Source of the DNA: Oscillospiraceae bacterium
GTDB lineage: Bacteria; Bacillota; Clostridia; Oscillospirales; CAG-272
Assembly (NCBI GenBank): GCA_015063535.1
Contig: SVTY01000004.1
Coordinates: 1-64,000, forward strand
DNA: 64,000 nt
Reading direction: 5' to 3'
The position numbers were made by a program, and so were the translations under genes. The notes under the pieces are model-generated. The model did no database searches. It was given only the letters and a program-made list of their open reading frames with translations, and was not told the origin of the DNA. Below, in pieces: positions 42,035 to 51,247 of the stretch; positions within the stretch are counted from its first letter, which is position 1, and the number at the start of each line of letters is the position of its first letter.

Positions 42035-42790
42035 ATGAATTCTATCAAGCAAATCAAACCTGTTGCGGCGAAGCGTTTGGCAAAAAAGGGAAACCGTTTG
42101 CGCTTGGTCGGCGTGGGGATCCTGTTGACTTTTTCCGTAATGCTTCCCCTGCTTTTGAGCGCAAATCTGTCGGTTATTTTATTGGGTGAGGCAGAGATGG
42201 AGCCGATACAAACATTCTTGTTTTTCGGTGCGATCCTTGCATTGATCCTGTTGGGAACCGCCCCCGCCGTTTCCGCTCTGTATGGGATCGCATACAGAGG
42301 ATATGAGCGGGCAAGAGACGGCATGAGTGCTTCCGCTCGAATGTCGGAGCTGCGGTACGGACAGTGCCTTGCTTCCGGCTTGCTTCTGATCCTCAGACCG
42401 CTCGGTGTGGTCGCCTTGTTTGTGGGAGCCTATGCGTTGGCGTCTCTTGGGGCGTTCTTACTCTATTTCCCCTTAGCCTGCGTGGCGATTGCTCTGTCCG
42501 TTCTTTGGATGTGGGCGACCTCGGGTGCCTTTCTGCTCCCGTACTATGTGAGCAGAGGAGAGACGGTACGGTCTGCTCTGCGTGCAAGCAGGCGGGCAAT
42601 GAAGGGAAACCGCCGCCTGTACGGTGCGTATATGCTGTCTTTTTTGGGATGGGTTCTGCTGTCCCTGCTTACCGTCGGGGTGCTACTGTTGCTCTATGTT
42701 CTGCCCCTGATGCTCTTTACTTATTTTACGCTTGCCGACCGCATGGATCGGTCGGGTGGCAAGCAACGATCGGAGGATGAATCACGATGA
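42035..42790 (+). CDS. DUF975-like integral membrane protein
   Basis: Multi-TM; SALRASRRAMKGNRRLYGAYMLSFLGW. Confidence 0.65.
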   Translation: MNSIKQIKPVAAKRLAKKGNRLRLVGVGILLTFSVMLPLLLSANLSVILLGEAEMEPIQTFLFFGAILALILLGTAPAVSALYGIAYRGYERARDGMSASARMSELRYGQCLASGLLLILRPLGVVALFVGAYALASLGAFLLYFPLACVAIALSVLWMWATSGAFLLPYYVSRGETVRSALRASRRAMKGNRRLYGAYMLSFLGWVLLSLLTVGVLLLLYVLPLMLFTYFTLADRMDRSGGKQRSEDESR

Positions 42791-44757
42791 ACGAGACCAA
42801 GAAAAAATTTTATATTACCACTGCCATTGCCTATGCATCGGGCAAGCCCCATTTCGGCAACACCTATGAGGTCATTATGACCGATGCGGTGGCTCGCTAT
42901 AAAAAGGCAAGAGGCTATGACGTGTTCTTCTGTACGGGTACGGACGAGCACGGTCAGAAGATCGAAAATCTCGCCGCCAAGGCGGGGATTACCCCCAAGG
43001 CATATGTGGACAACGTGGCAGGGGTGATCCGCGGTATTTGGGATAAGATGGGAACCGAATACGACTATTTTATCCGTACCACCGATGACGCACACGAGCA
43101 GACGGTTCGGAAGATGTTCACTCGGTTTTATAACCAAGGAGATATTTATAAGGGACACTATGAGGGATGGTATTGCACTCCCTGCGAGTCCTTCTTTACC
43201 GAAACACAGGTCACAGACGGCAAATGTCCCGACTGCGGCAGACCTGTTCAGCAGGCAAAGGAGGAGGCGTATTTCTTCAAAATGAGCAAGTACGCCGACC
43301 GTCTGATGAAGCATATCGAGGAAAACCCCGACTTCATTCAGCCCGAATCCCGCAAAAAGGAGATGGTCAATAACTTCCTCAAGGCGGGCTTGCAGGATCT
43401 GTGTGTCTCCCGAAGCTCCTTTACTTGGGGGATCCCTGTGGATATCGACCCCAAGCATGTGACCTATGTGTGGCTGGATGCACTGTCCAATTATATCACG
43501 GCGTTGGGCTATGATCCCGACAAGACCTATGAGGAGCAGTCCGAGCATTTCAAAAAATACTGGCCCTGCGACGTGCATATGATCGGAAAGGATATTTTGC
43601 GCTTCCATACCATTTATTGGCCTATCTTCTTGATGGCGCTTGATCTGCCTTTGCCGAAGAAGGTGTTCGGTCATCCGTGGTTCAATTTCGGTATGGACAA
43701 GATGTCCAAATCCAAGGGGAATGTGATCTATGCCGATCAGCTTGCCGAGCATTTCGGTGTGGACGGGGTGCGCTATTTCGCTTTGTCCGAGATGCCTTAT
43801 AATGCCGATGGCTCTATTACCTATGAGGCGGTCATCAATCGCTATAATATGGACTTGGTCAACAATCTGGGCAATCTGGTCAAGAGAACCTTGGATATGA
43901 ACAAAAAGTATTTTGACAAGATCGTGCAGGCACCGACCTGTCCCGATCCGTTGGACGAGGAGCTGAAGCAGGCTTGTGCCGCCGCTTATGCGGGAGTGCT
44001 GGAGAATATGGACGGCTATCGTATTGCCGATGCCTTGGAGTGCATTTTCACCATGCTCAAGCGAGCCAACAAATATATTGATGAAACCACGCCGTGGAGC
44101 CTTGCCAAGGACGAGGCGCAGACCGAACGGTTGGGAACGGTGCTGTACAATCTTTTGGAAACCATCCGCTGGGGTGCTGTTTTGCTGACTCCCTTTATTC
44201 CCGAGTCGGCAAAGGAGATTCTGGACGAGCTGGCAACCGAGGAGCGGAGCTATGATACCTTGGGCGATGTGAATGCGTTCGGAAAAATGAAGGCGGGCAG
44301 TGCCGTCGCCGATTCCAAGGTGCTGTTTGCCCGTATTGATGAGGCAAAGAAGCTGGCAGAGTTTGAGGAGATCCGCAAAAAGCAGATCGAGGAAGCCGAA
44401 CGGGAAGCCAAAAAGGAAGAAAAGCCCGAAGGGTGTGCACTGATCGGCATCGAGGACTTCATGAACGTGGAGCTGAGAACGGCGCAGGTCGTTTCCTGCG
44501 AGCGTGTTCCCAAGGCAAAGAAGCTGCTTCTGTTGCAGGTCGATCTGGGCTATGAGCGGCGGCAGGTGGTTTCGGGAATTGCCAAATTCTACGAACCGGA
44601 GCAATTGATCGGTAAAAAGCTGATTTTGGTGGCAAATCTGAAGCCGGCTAAGCTCTGCGGTATCGAATCTCAGGGCATGATCCTTGCCAGCGGCGAAGAG
44701 GAAGTGCGTGTGGTGTTCCTTGCCGACGATACTCCCTTGGGTGAGCGTGTTCGATAA
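42787..44757 (+). CDS. metG: Methionyl-tRNA synthetase with C-terminal tRNA-binding domain
   Basis: TTAIAYASGKPHFGNTYE (HIGH-like), FGMDKMSKSKGNV (KMSKS), Zn Cys motifs. Confidence 0.98.
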   Translation: MNETKKKFYITTAIAYASGKPHFGNTYEVIMTDAVARYKKARGYDVFFCTGTDEHGQKIENLAAKAGITPKAYVDNVAGVIRGIWDKMGTEYDYFIRTTDDAHEQTVRKMFTRFYNQGDIYKGHYEGWYCTPCESFFTETQVTDGKCPDCGRPVQQAKEEAYFFKMSKYADRLMKHIEENPDFIQPESRKKEMVNNFLKAGLQDLCVSRSSFTWGIPVDIDPKHVTYVWLDALSNYITALGYDPDKTYEEQSEHFKKYWPCDVHMIGKDILRFHTIYWPIFLMALDLPLPKKVFGHPWFNFGMDKMSKSKGNVIYADQLAEHFGVDGVRYFALSEMPYNADGSITYEAVINRYNMDLVNNLGNLVKRTLDMNKKYFDKIVQAPTCPDPLDEELKQACAAAYAGVLENMDGYRIADALECIFTMLKRANKYIDETTPWSLAKDEAQTERLGTVLYNLLETIRWGAVLLTPFIPESAKEILDELATEERSYDTLGDVNAFGKMKAGSAVADSKVLFARIDEAKKLAEFEEIRKKQIEEAEREAKKEEKPEGCALIGIEDFMNVELRTAQVVSCERVPKAKKLLLLQVDLGYERRQVVSGIAKFYEPEQLIGKKLILVANLKPAKLCGIESQGMILASGEEEVRVVFLADDTPLGERVR

Positions 44758-44781
44758 GGAAAGAGAGTAGAGATAAGAGAA

Positions 44782-44814
44782 TGGTACTTTTTTTCTTTTG
44801 AAAAAGAAAAAAGT
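44782..44814. repeat. Palindromic A/T-rich element related to 23721-23751
   Basis: GGTACTTTTTTTCTTTTGAAAAAGAAAAAAGTACC. Confidence 0.6.
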
Positions 44815-44954
44815 ACCAAAAAAGAAAACAAAGCAAACAAAGATTTACGGTAGCGGTGGGCTTGAAGGGTTCTTCGCAGTAGCAGACGGAGCCAACGGTG
44901 ATCTGTAAAAAGAGAGTTGCTTTGAACAGACGAAATCACTCAAAGGAGAGACAC

Positions 44955-45911
44955 ATGAAAATTACCGTCATCGGTTGCGGTCGTTGGGGATCACTGATTA
45001 CTTGGTATTTGAACCGTTTGGGTCATGAGATGACTCTGTACGGCAGAGAAAGCTCTCCCCATATGCAACGCTTTTTGACGGAACGGAAAAATGATCTGCT
45101 TACCTTGGATGAACGGGTTCATATGAGTACGGACATTGCCTGTGTCAAAGAGGCAGACACGGTAGTGATCTCTATCGGCTCTCAGGGGTTGCGAAGTCTT
45201 TTGGAGGAGCTTCGTCCCTTAGAACTGAAGAATAAGCTCTTTGTTTTGTGTATGAAGGGGATCGAGGTGGGAAGCGGAAAGCGTCTCTCTGAGATCGCTG
45301 CTGAGCAGGTCGATTCCTCCAATGCCGTGGCGGTTTGGTTGGGACCGGGACACGTGCAGGAGTTTTATGCGGGAATCCCCAACTGTATGGTTATCGACAG
45401 CGACAACGAGCTTGTCAAGCGTCGCTTGGTGGAGGAATTTTCCTCCGATCTGATCCGCTTTTATTACGGCACCGATTTGATCGGCAATGAGATCGGTGCG
45501 GCATCCAAAAATGTGGTTGGAATTGCCGCAGGGATGTTGGACGGCATGAAGCTCTCCACGTTGAAGGGGGCTTTGATGTCGAGGGGAACCAGAGAGATCG
45601 CTCGGTTGATCGTCGCCATGGGTGGCAGTGAGTTGTCTGCCTACGGACTTTGCCACTTGGGAGATTATGAGGCAACCGTATTTTCTCCGTATAGCCATAA
45701 TCGCTTATTCGGAGAGCGGTTGGTACAGGGAGAGACCTGCGATTTCCTTGCAGAGGGTTACTACACGGCAAAAGCCATGGTGGAGTTGGGACAGCGGTAT
45801 GGGGTAGAGCTTCCCATTTGTCAGGCGGTATATGAGGTATTGTATGAGTCGGCGGATATTCACAAGACGTTGGGGGCATTGTTCAGCCGAAGTCTGAAGC
45901 AGGAATTTTAA
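44955..45911 (+). CDS. gpsA: NAD(P)-dependent glycerol-3-phosphate dehydrogenase
   Basis: ITVIGCGRWGSLITWYLN; GNEIGAASKNVVGIAAGMLDG; ETCDFLAEGYYTAKAM. Confidence 0.92.
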   Translation: MKITVIGCGRWGSLITWYLNRLGHEMTLYGRESSPHMQRFLTERKNDLLTLDERVHMSTDIACVKEADTVVISIGSQGLRSLLEELRPLELKNKLFVLCMKGIEVGSGKRLSEIAAEQVDSSNAVAVWLGPGHVQEFYAGIPNCMVIDSDNELVKRRLVEEFSSDLIRFYYGTDLIGNEIGAASKNVVGIAAGMLDGMKLSTLKGALMSRGTREIARLIVAMGGSELSAYGLCHLGDYEATVFSPYSHNRLFGERLVQGETCDFLAEGYYTAKAMVELGQRYGVELPICQAVYEVLYESADIHKTLGALFSRSLKQEF

Positions 45912-45929
45912 GCAAAGGATAAACTTACG

Positions 45930-46763
45930 ATGAACGAGCGAGCGGAGCGATCCCTCACGGGACTGTTCGATTCTCATGCCCATTATTTTGACCGTCGGTT
46001 TGAAGCCGAGGCGGAGGAGGGTGCCGACGGCATTTTGTGCCGAGAGGTGTTCGGGAAAGGAATGGCGGGGGTCATCAATGTGGCGACCAATCCCGAAAAT
46101 GCCCGTGCGTGTATCGGGCAGGCGGCACGGTATGAGAGAATGTATGCGGCGATCGGGATCCATCCCGAGGATTGCCTGCATTTGGACAGTTCCGCCGAGG
46201 AGGAATTAGAAAAGCTCCTCCCATGGCTGGAGGAGTCGCAGATCAGAAAAGAAAAAAAGATCGTTGCCATCGGAGAGATCGGTTTGGATTACTATTGGCA
46301 GCCCTGTGACAAAGAACGGCAAGCTGCTTTCTTTGAGGCACAGCTATCCTTGGCGCAACAGTTGGACATGCCTGTGATCATCCATGACCGAGATGCCCAT
46401 GGCGATTGCTTTGAGACGGTTTTGCGATATCCCCGGGTGATGGGTGTTTTTCACAGCTTCAGCGGAAGTGCCGAAATGGCAAAGGAGCTGTGCCGACGGG
46501 GGTGGTATCTTTCCTTTTCGGGTGTGCTGACCTTTCGCAATGCCAGAAGGGTGAGAGAAGTGGCAGAGATTGTTCCTGCCGAGCAGATGCTTTTGGAGAC
46601 CGATTGTCCGTACCTTACTCCCGAGCCTTACCGAGGGCGGTTGAATCATTCGGGGTATCTGTGTCATACGGCGGAGCTGCTTGCCTCGGTTCGGGGGATG
46701 ACCTACGAGGAGATCGTGGCTCAGACATCGGCAAACACAAAGCGGTTATTTAAAATCATGTAA
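45930..46763 (+). CDS. TatD family deoxyribonuclease
   Basis: LFDSHAHYFD; AIGEIGLDYYW; MLLETDCPYLTPEPYRG. Confidence 0.95.
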   Translation: MNERAERSLTGLFDSHAHYFDRRFEAEAEEGADGILCREVFGKGMAGVINVATNPENARACIGQAARYERMYAAIGIHPEDCLHLDSSAEEELEKLLPWLEESQIRKEKKIVAIGEIGLDYYWQPCDKERQAAFFEAQLSLAQQLDMPVIIHDRDAHGDCFETVLRYPRVMGVFHSFSGSAEMAKELCRRGWYLSFSGVLTFRNARRVREVAEIVPAEQMLLETDCPYLTPEPYRGRLNHSGYLCHTAELLASVRGMTYEEIVAQTSANTKRLFKIM

Positions 46764-46791
46764 AAAGAAGGGGTAACATGCCCCTTCTTTT

Positions 46792-48219
46792 TTATGGTTC
46801 CTGCGTATCGGAAAGATATTCCTCCAAGCACATGCCCGAAAAATAGATTTCGGTTGCCGCAGTTCTGCCGACAAAGCGGTAATGCCAAGATTCATAGTTG
46901 TACTGGGTAACATCCACTTTATTCTGCGGGTATCGGAGAATAAAACCGAATTTGTATGCGTTTTGGGAAAGCCATGCAAAGGCATCGGTCTTTTCAAAGG
47001 TGTTTGCTACATTGCCTCCAATGGATTGCGTTGTAAAGTCTACACAAAGACCTGTTTGATGTTCACTTTCACCGGGAAGGGAGGAATAGGTGGAAATTTG
47101 GGTATAAATTTGTTCATCTGACCAATCGGGGTGGTTGGCTTTTTCCACACCGTAATAGTAGGTATAATATAACCAGTTCTGATGGGCGTAATCCCGATAG
47201 GAGCTTGTCACAAATACATCGGTCACACCCTCTGCCTTCATTTCCTCCATCATGGCGAACAGAGCGCGCTCGGCATTTTTTTGCAACCGTTGGACTTCTC
47301 CGTCGGTAGCACAGGTCAGATCGACGACCTCCGGCTTGAAGTCCTCGCCGAGAGGAGTCTGCTTGTTGGCAAGCAGTAGATCCTCTGCCAAGATACTATC
47401 CAAATAAGGAGAGATATCAATGGTATAAAAATACTCGTATTTGGGCGGCTCAGTCTCGTCGGGGATTACGGAATATCCGTTGGCAACGGCAAACAGAATG
47501 CCTGCGGCTTTCTTGTTCTCCATGTCTCCGTCGTACACATGATAGACACGACGGATCTGAAGGGTATTGGTCTCGTTGTCCAAATGGAACAGCAAACCCT
47601 CGGACACCGAAGCCCTGAAAAATTCATAGGGGATGAGGCATTCCTCGGCGGTGATGATGGCTTTGGCGGAGACACGCTTTTCGCTGTGTATGGGAAGCAC
47701 CAGCATTTCCACCTGCTCGCCGTTGATCCGAGCAAGCTCGCTGTTATTCTCGAAGATCAGAGAGCAGTCATTGGAGGCGGTAAATTTCAATTTGGTTTCA
47801 GAGCCGCTAACGATCAGGTCGGCAAAGGCGGCAAGCTTTCGAAGGTCGATGTAAAAAATACCGTCCCGCACCGCATAGTCGTATTTAACGGAGTACGGCT
47901 TCTCATCGCCCAGCTTGACGGTGAAATCATCGGTGTTGGGGCGGTTGCTCCACTGCCGATATAGAAAAACGCTACCAAAGATCACTCCTGCCACCAGTGC
48001 CGTTACAAGGATGATGACGGCGACGGCTAACAGCTTATTCTTTTTTGCGAAGCGCCATACATGCGCTCGATCTGAGTTGTCATGCGGCGGGAGCTGACTG
48101 CGATCCTCGCCTGCTTGGCTGACACTTGTGCGCAAAAGCTCCAGCTCCTCAAAGGACAGTGCATCTACCGATGCTTCCTCTGCGAAGGGCTCCTGCTTTT
48201 GTTTCTTTTTCTTTCCCAT
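46792..48219 (-). CDS. D-alanyl-D-alanine carboxypeptidase (VanY family), membrane-anchored
   Basis: SSYRDYAHQ; PGESEHQTGLCVDF; ESWHYRFVG. Confidence 0.93.
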   Translation of the reverse strand: MGKKKKQKQEPFAEEASVDALSFEELELLRTSVSQAGEDRSQLPPHDNSDRAHVWRFAKKNKLLAVAVIILVTALVAGVIFGSVFLYRQWSNRPNTDDFTVKLGDEKPYSVKYDYAVRDGIFYIDLRKLAAFADLIVSGSETKLKFTASNDCSLIFENNSELARINGEQVEMLVLPIHSEKRVSAKAIITAEECLIPYEFFRASVSEGLLFHLDNETNTLQIRRVYHVYDGDMENKKAAGILFAVANGYSVIPDETEPPKYEYFYTIDISPYLDSILAEDLLLANKQTPLGEDFKPEVVDLTCATDGEVQRLQKNAERALFAMMEEMKAEGVTDVFVTSSYRDYAHQNWLYYTYYYGVEKANHPDWSDEQIYTQISTYSSLPGESEHQTGLCVDFTTQSIGGNVANTFEKTDAFAWLSQNAYKFGFILRYPQNKVDVTQYNYESWHYRFVGRTAATEIYFSGMCLEEYLSDTQEP

Positions 48220-48251
48220 TCTATGAGAGAACCTTTCATTTTTTTGGGGGA

Positions 48252-48806
48252 TTAGGGCTTGTTTTCAATGATGATGAAAAACGGGGAGGAGGGGGAATTG
48301 AGAATATTAATACGGGTACAGCAGACCCGATAGCGGGACAGGGAGGAAAGATATTCGCAAACCAGCTTTCCCTCTGCCTCTCCCTCGGCATGTCCCGGAT
48401 AGACCGCTACCAGAATGATGGCATCCCGATCCATCAGCTCGATCGCCGCCTCAATGGCGGGAAGGGTGGTAGTGCGCATGGTGGTGACGGTCTTATCGCT
48501 TCCCGGAAGGTAGCCGAGATTGAACATCCCCGCCTTGATGGGAACGTCCACATATTTCTTAACATTATGATGGGAGTCAAGGATGAGGGTGCAATTATCG
48601 GGACATCCGCTTGCCCGCAGATGATCGGAGGTGGAGGCAAGCGCCTGCTCCTGTATATCGAAGGCGTACACATGTCCCATGGGTCCCACGGTCTTTGAGA
48701 GAAATTCGGTGTCGTGGCCGTTTCCCATGGTAAAGTCCACGGCGATATCTCCTTCCTTGAGGTGGGTGAGGATAAAATGCTTTTGAAGATCCAACAAATC
48801 AATCAT
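48252..48806 (-). CDS. Class I SAM-dependent methyltransferase (YtqB-like rRNA methylase)
   Basis: VDFTMGNGHDTEFLS; FNLGYLPGSDK. Confidence 0.85.
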   Translation of the reverse strand: MIDLLDLQKHFILTHLKEGDIAVDFTMGNGHDTEFLSKTVGPMGHVYAFDIQEQALASTSDHLRASGCPDNCTLILDSHHNVKKYVDVPIKAGMFNLGYLPGSDKTVTTMRTTTLPAIEAAIELMDRDAIILVAVYPGHAEGEAEGKLVCEYLSSLSRYRVCCTRINILNSPSSPFFIIIENKP

Positions 48807-48861
48807 ACAGAATCCTTTTCCTGATAGCGACTCGGCATAGGACAGAGCGCAGGTATCATGG

Positions 48862-49578
48862 TCATTTCTTTTTTTCGGGTGGGCGGTGCAGGTCGCTTCG
48901 CAAAAAACGGATGGCTCGCTCTACAGCATCCTTGGAATCATACCACGGCTCGGCATCGTAGCGGTAATCAAATTTTTTGCAAAACCAACTGACGTCTCCG
49001 CTCAGCTTATCCAAATAGTTCTCTACAATGGGAGATACGGCACTTGCCAAATCCTTTAGCTCCTTTTTGGGCAGGCGCTCGGAGGCACAGGATAAGAAGC
49101 GGCGGTAGTGGGGCAGGCAGAAATAGGGTTGAGCGGAGAGCTTTTGGCGGAAATCCGGGTCGGATTCCCAAAGAAGCACTGCCGTTTCAATCATATGCGC
49201 AAAGTTGAAGTCGATGCGGCGGCAGACATAGCAGGAGCGCTCCAAGGCTTCGATCCGTTTGACGGGCTTTTGCGTGGGAGCCGACAAAAAGCCGCCTTCC
49301 TTGATCTCATTCTTCAGCTCATTCAGATGGCTTTCCAGCGTCAGAGCCATACCGAGACGGTTTTTGCGGACGAACATCATATCATAGTGGGTACGGCAAA
49401 AGCCTTCCTTATTGGTTTGGATCCGAACATCGGGCTCCATCATGGAGGCACCGAGGATCAGCTCCAGCTCATCCTGCTCCAATTTATTATAAAGTGTGCA
49501 GAAGGGACAGCCACAGGATGCATCATCCCGTGAAGCCTCAAATGCTTCGTTGACAGGGATGGTATAAATTTGTTCCAT
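48862..49578 (-). CDS. DUF6062-like protein
   Basis: CGCPFCTLYNKLEQDELELILGASMMEPDVR. Confidence 0.75.
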   Translation of the reverse strand: MEQIYTIPVNEAFEASRDDASCGCPFCTLYNKLEQDELELILGASMMEPDVRIQTNKEGFCRTHYDMMFVRKNRLGMALTLESHLNELKNEIKEGGFLSAPTQKPVKRIEALERSCYVCRRIDFNFAHMIETAVLLWESDPDFRQKLSAQPYFCLPHYRRFLSCASERLPKKELKDLASAVSPIVENYLDKLSGDVSWFCKKFDYRYDAEPWYDSKDAVERAIRFLRSDLHRPPEKKK

Positions 49579-49691
49579 GGAAACCTCCGAAAAAGACTTG
49601 CAAAGTGCAAGGGGAATATGATATAATTATAGCATATCTTTGTATTTTTTTCAAGTGCTTTTTGAAGATGAAGGGAGAAAAGAGAAAGAAG

Positions 49692-49856
49692 ATGGAGCCG
49701 AAGGACTATTTGGTAAAGAAGATCGAGGGAGAATATGCGATCCTTGCCGACATGGAATCGGGTGAGGAGCTGTTTATTGCCATGGCGCTGTTGCCCATAG
49801 GGGTAGATGTGGGAACACGACTTCACTATGAAATGTTGGAATACCGTATCGTTTAA
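49692..49856 (+). CDS. Small hypothetical protein (DUF3006-like)
   Basis: VKKIEGEYAILADMESGEEL. Confidence 0.45.
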   Translation: MEPKDYLVKKIEGEYAILADMESGEELFIAMALLPIGVDVGTRLHYEMLEYRIV

Positions 49857-49980
49857 GAAAAACGGGGAGAGGGATCTCCCTGTTTTTGCGTTGGGGACGG
49901 GAAATGCTTATCATGGACGGGAAAACTTTTTCATATAGTTTATCAAAGGAAACATTCGGGAACGAAAGGGAAGAAGTGAT

Positions 49981-50907
49981 ATGAAAATGGGGGAATCTAT
50001 GCGTATGGGGGTCAAACCGACTCGGGAGAAAAAGGGGCTTTCTCGAGAGGCGGTAGCGGAGTCTCGGCAAGCTCACGGAGCCAATGTGCTGAGCCGAGGT
50101 GCCACACGGAGCTTTTTGCGGCATTTTTTGGGGAATTTGGGCGACCCGGTCATTCGGATTTTGCTCTGTGCTTTAGCGGTGAATCTGTTGTTTGTGTTTC
50201 GGGGCGGGGATTGGATGGAAACCGTGGGAATTGCTGTTTCGGTATTTCTTGCTACGTTGATCTCGACCCTTTCGGAGCGGGGGAGCGAAAAAGCCTTTCA
50301 GCGACTGTCGGAGGAATATGATCGGTCGGTGTTTCGCGTGTGGAGAGACGGGGTTTTGCAGGAGATTCCCATTGAGGAGCTGGTGGTGGGGGATGTTGTT
50401 CTGGTAAGTGCCGGAGAGCAGATCCCGGCTGACGGGTTTGTGATACGGGGACGAGTCGGCGTGGATCAGACTGCCATGACTGGGGAAAATCGGGAGATCG
50501 AAAAATGGGCAGGCGCCGATCAAAATAAAAACCCCAACAGTCGGTGTGCCGTTTTTCGGGGCTGTACCGTTCTGTCGGGGGAGGCGGAGATCGAATTGTT
50601 TGCGGTGGGCGATCAAAGCTTTTTGGGGCAGATCTCTCGGGAGGTGCAGATCGAAACAAGAGATAGCCCACTGAAGCTTCGCTTGTCAAAGCTGGCGAAG
50701 CAGATCAGTCGGCTTGGATATTGCGCTGCAATCTTGGTGGCATTGGCGTATTTGGTGAATACTTTGGTGATCGACAGTGGATTTCACTGGGATTTAATTC
50801 AAATGAAGCTGCGCGATCTCCCGTATTTATTGGAGCACGGATTACATGCATTCATGCTTGGATTAACAGTTATCGTGGTGGCTGTTCCTGAAGGGTATGC
50901 CTATTAA
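49981..50907 (+). pseudogene. 5' part of PMCA-type calcium P-type ATPase, interrupted at AVPEG by the element
   Basis: DQTAMTGE, VTVIVVAVPEG then breaks (YAY-stop); lacks phosphorylation DKTGT and everything downstream. Confidence 0.9.
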
Positions 50908-50927
50908 AACGAATTATCTTTTAATAG
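50901..50927. repeat. Inverted repeat at element left end
   Basis: CTATTAAAA-CGAATTATC-TTTTAATAG directly after the ATPase breakpoint. Confidence 0.7.
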
Positions 50928-50962
50928 CTAACCGCCGAAGCGGTCTCTCATTTACTGTATAT

Positions 50963-50991
50963 ATTATACCACAAATTTCTTGATTTGTCAA
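50963..50991 (-). promoter_or_regulatory. Consensus promoter facing out of the element
   Basis: TTGACA-N17-TATAAT on minus strand. Confidence 0.8.
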
Positions 50992-51071
50992 TACTTTTTT
51001 TAAAAAAAGTTCGGATTTTGTCGAAAAAAATTAAAACAGCAAAAGGGCATACGAATTTTTGCAGAAAGGTA

Positions 51072-51100
51072 TTGACAAATTCACACAGTGATGATATAAT
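51072..51100 (+). promoter_or_regulatory. Consensus promoter for short RNA next to integrase
   Basis: TTGACA-N17-TATAAT on plus strand. Confidence 0.8.
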
Positions 51101-51106
51101 AAGAAC

Positions 51107-51191
51107 AGAGGAACACCGATGACGGTTGCTCCGGCAAAACGATTAAAGATAACCGCTCTCTCGGTCAAAAGTAGGGCGGTTATTTCTTTTT
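51107..51191 (+). ncRNA. Candidate small RNA (promoter to intrinsic terminator), with optional 40-aa ORF at 51119-51241
   Basis: Terminator ATAACCGCTC...GTAGGGCGGTTATTTCTTTTT about 85 nt after the promoter. Confidence 0.55.
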
Positions 51192-51247
51192 ATGATCGTA
51201 TCGGAGAGGAAGAAGCTCTCTGCTTTTCATGTGCGACATAGATATAG

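Noticed and set aside
41500-42189. 229-aa plus ORF
   Set aside because: Antisense to the CmpB-like gene and out of frame with the DUF975-like gene; no supporting motif.
42721-44604. 627-aa minus-strand ORF
   Set aside because: Shadow ORF antisense to metG.
51119-51241. 40-aa ORF next to the integrase as a protein-coding gene
   Set aside because: Runs through a good intrinsic terminator; kept as an sRNA/leader candidate rather than a confident CDS.
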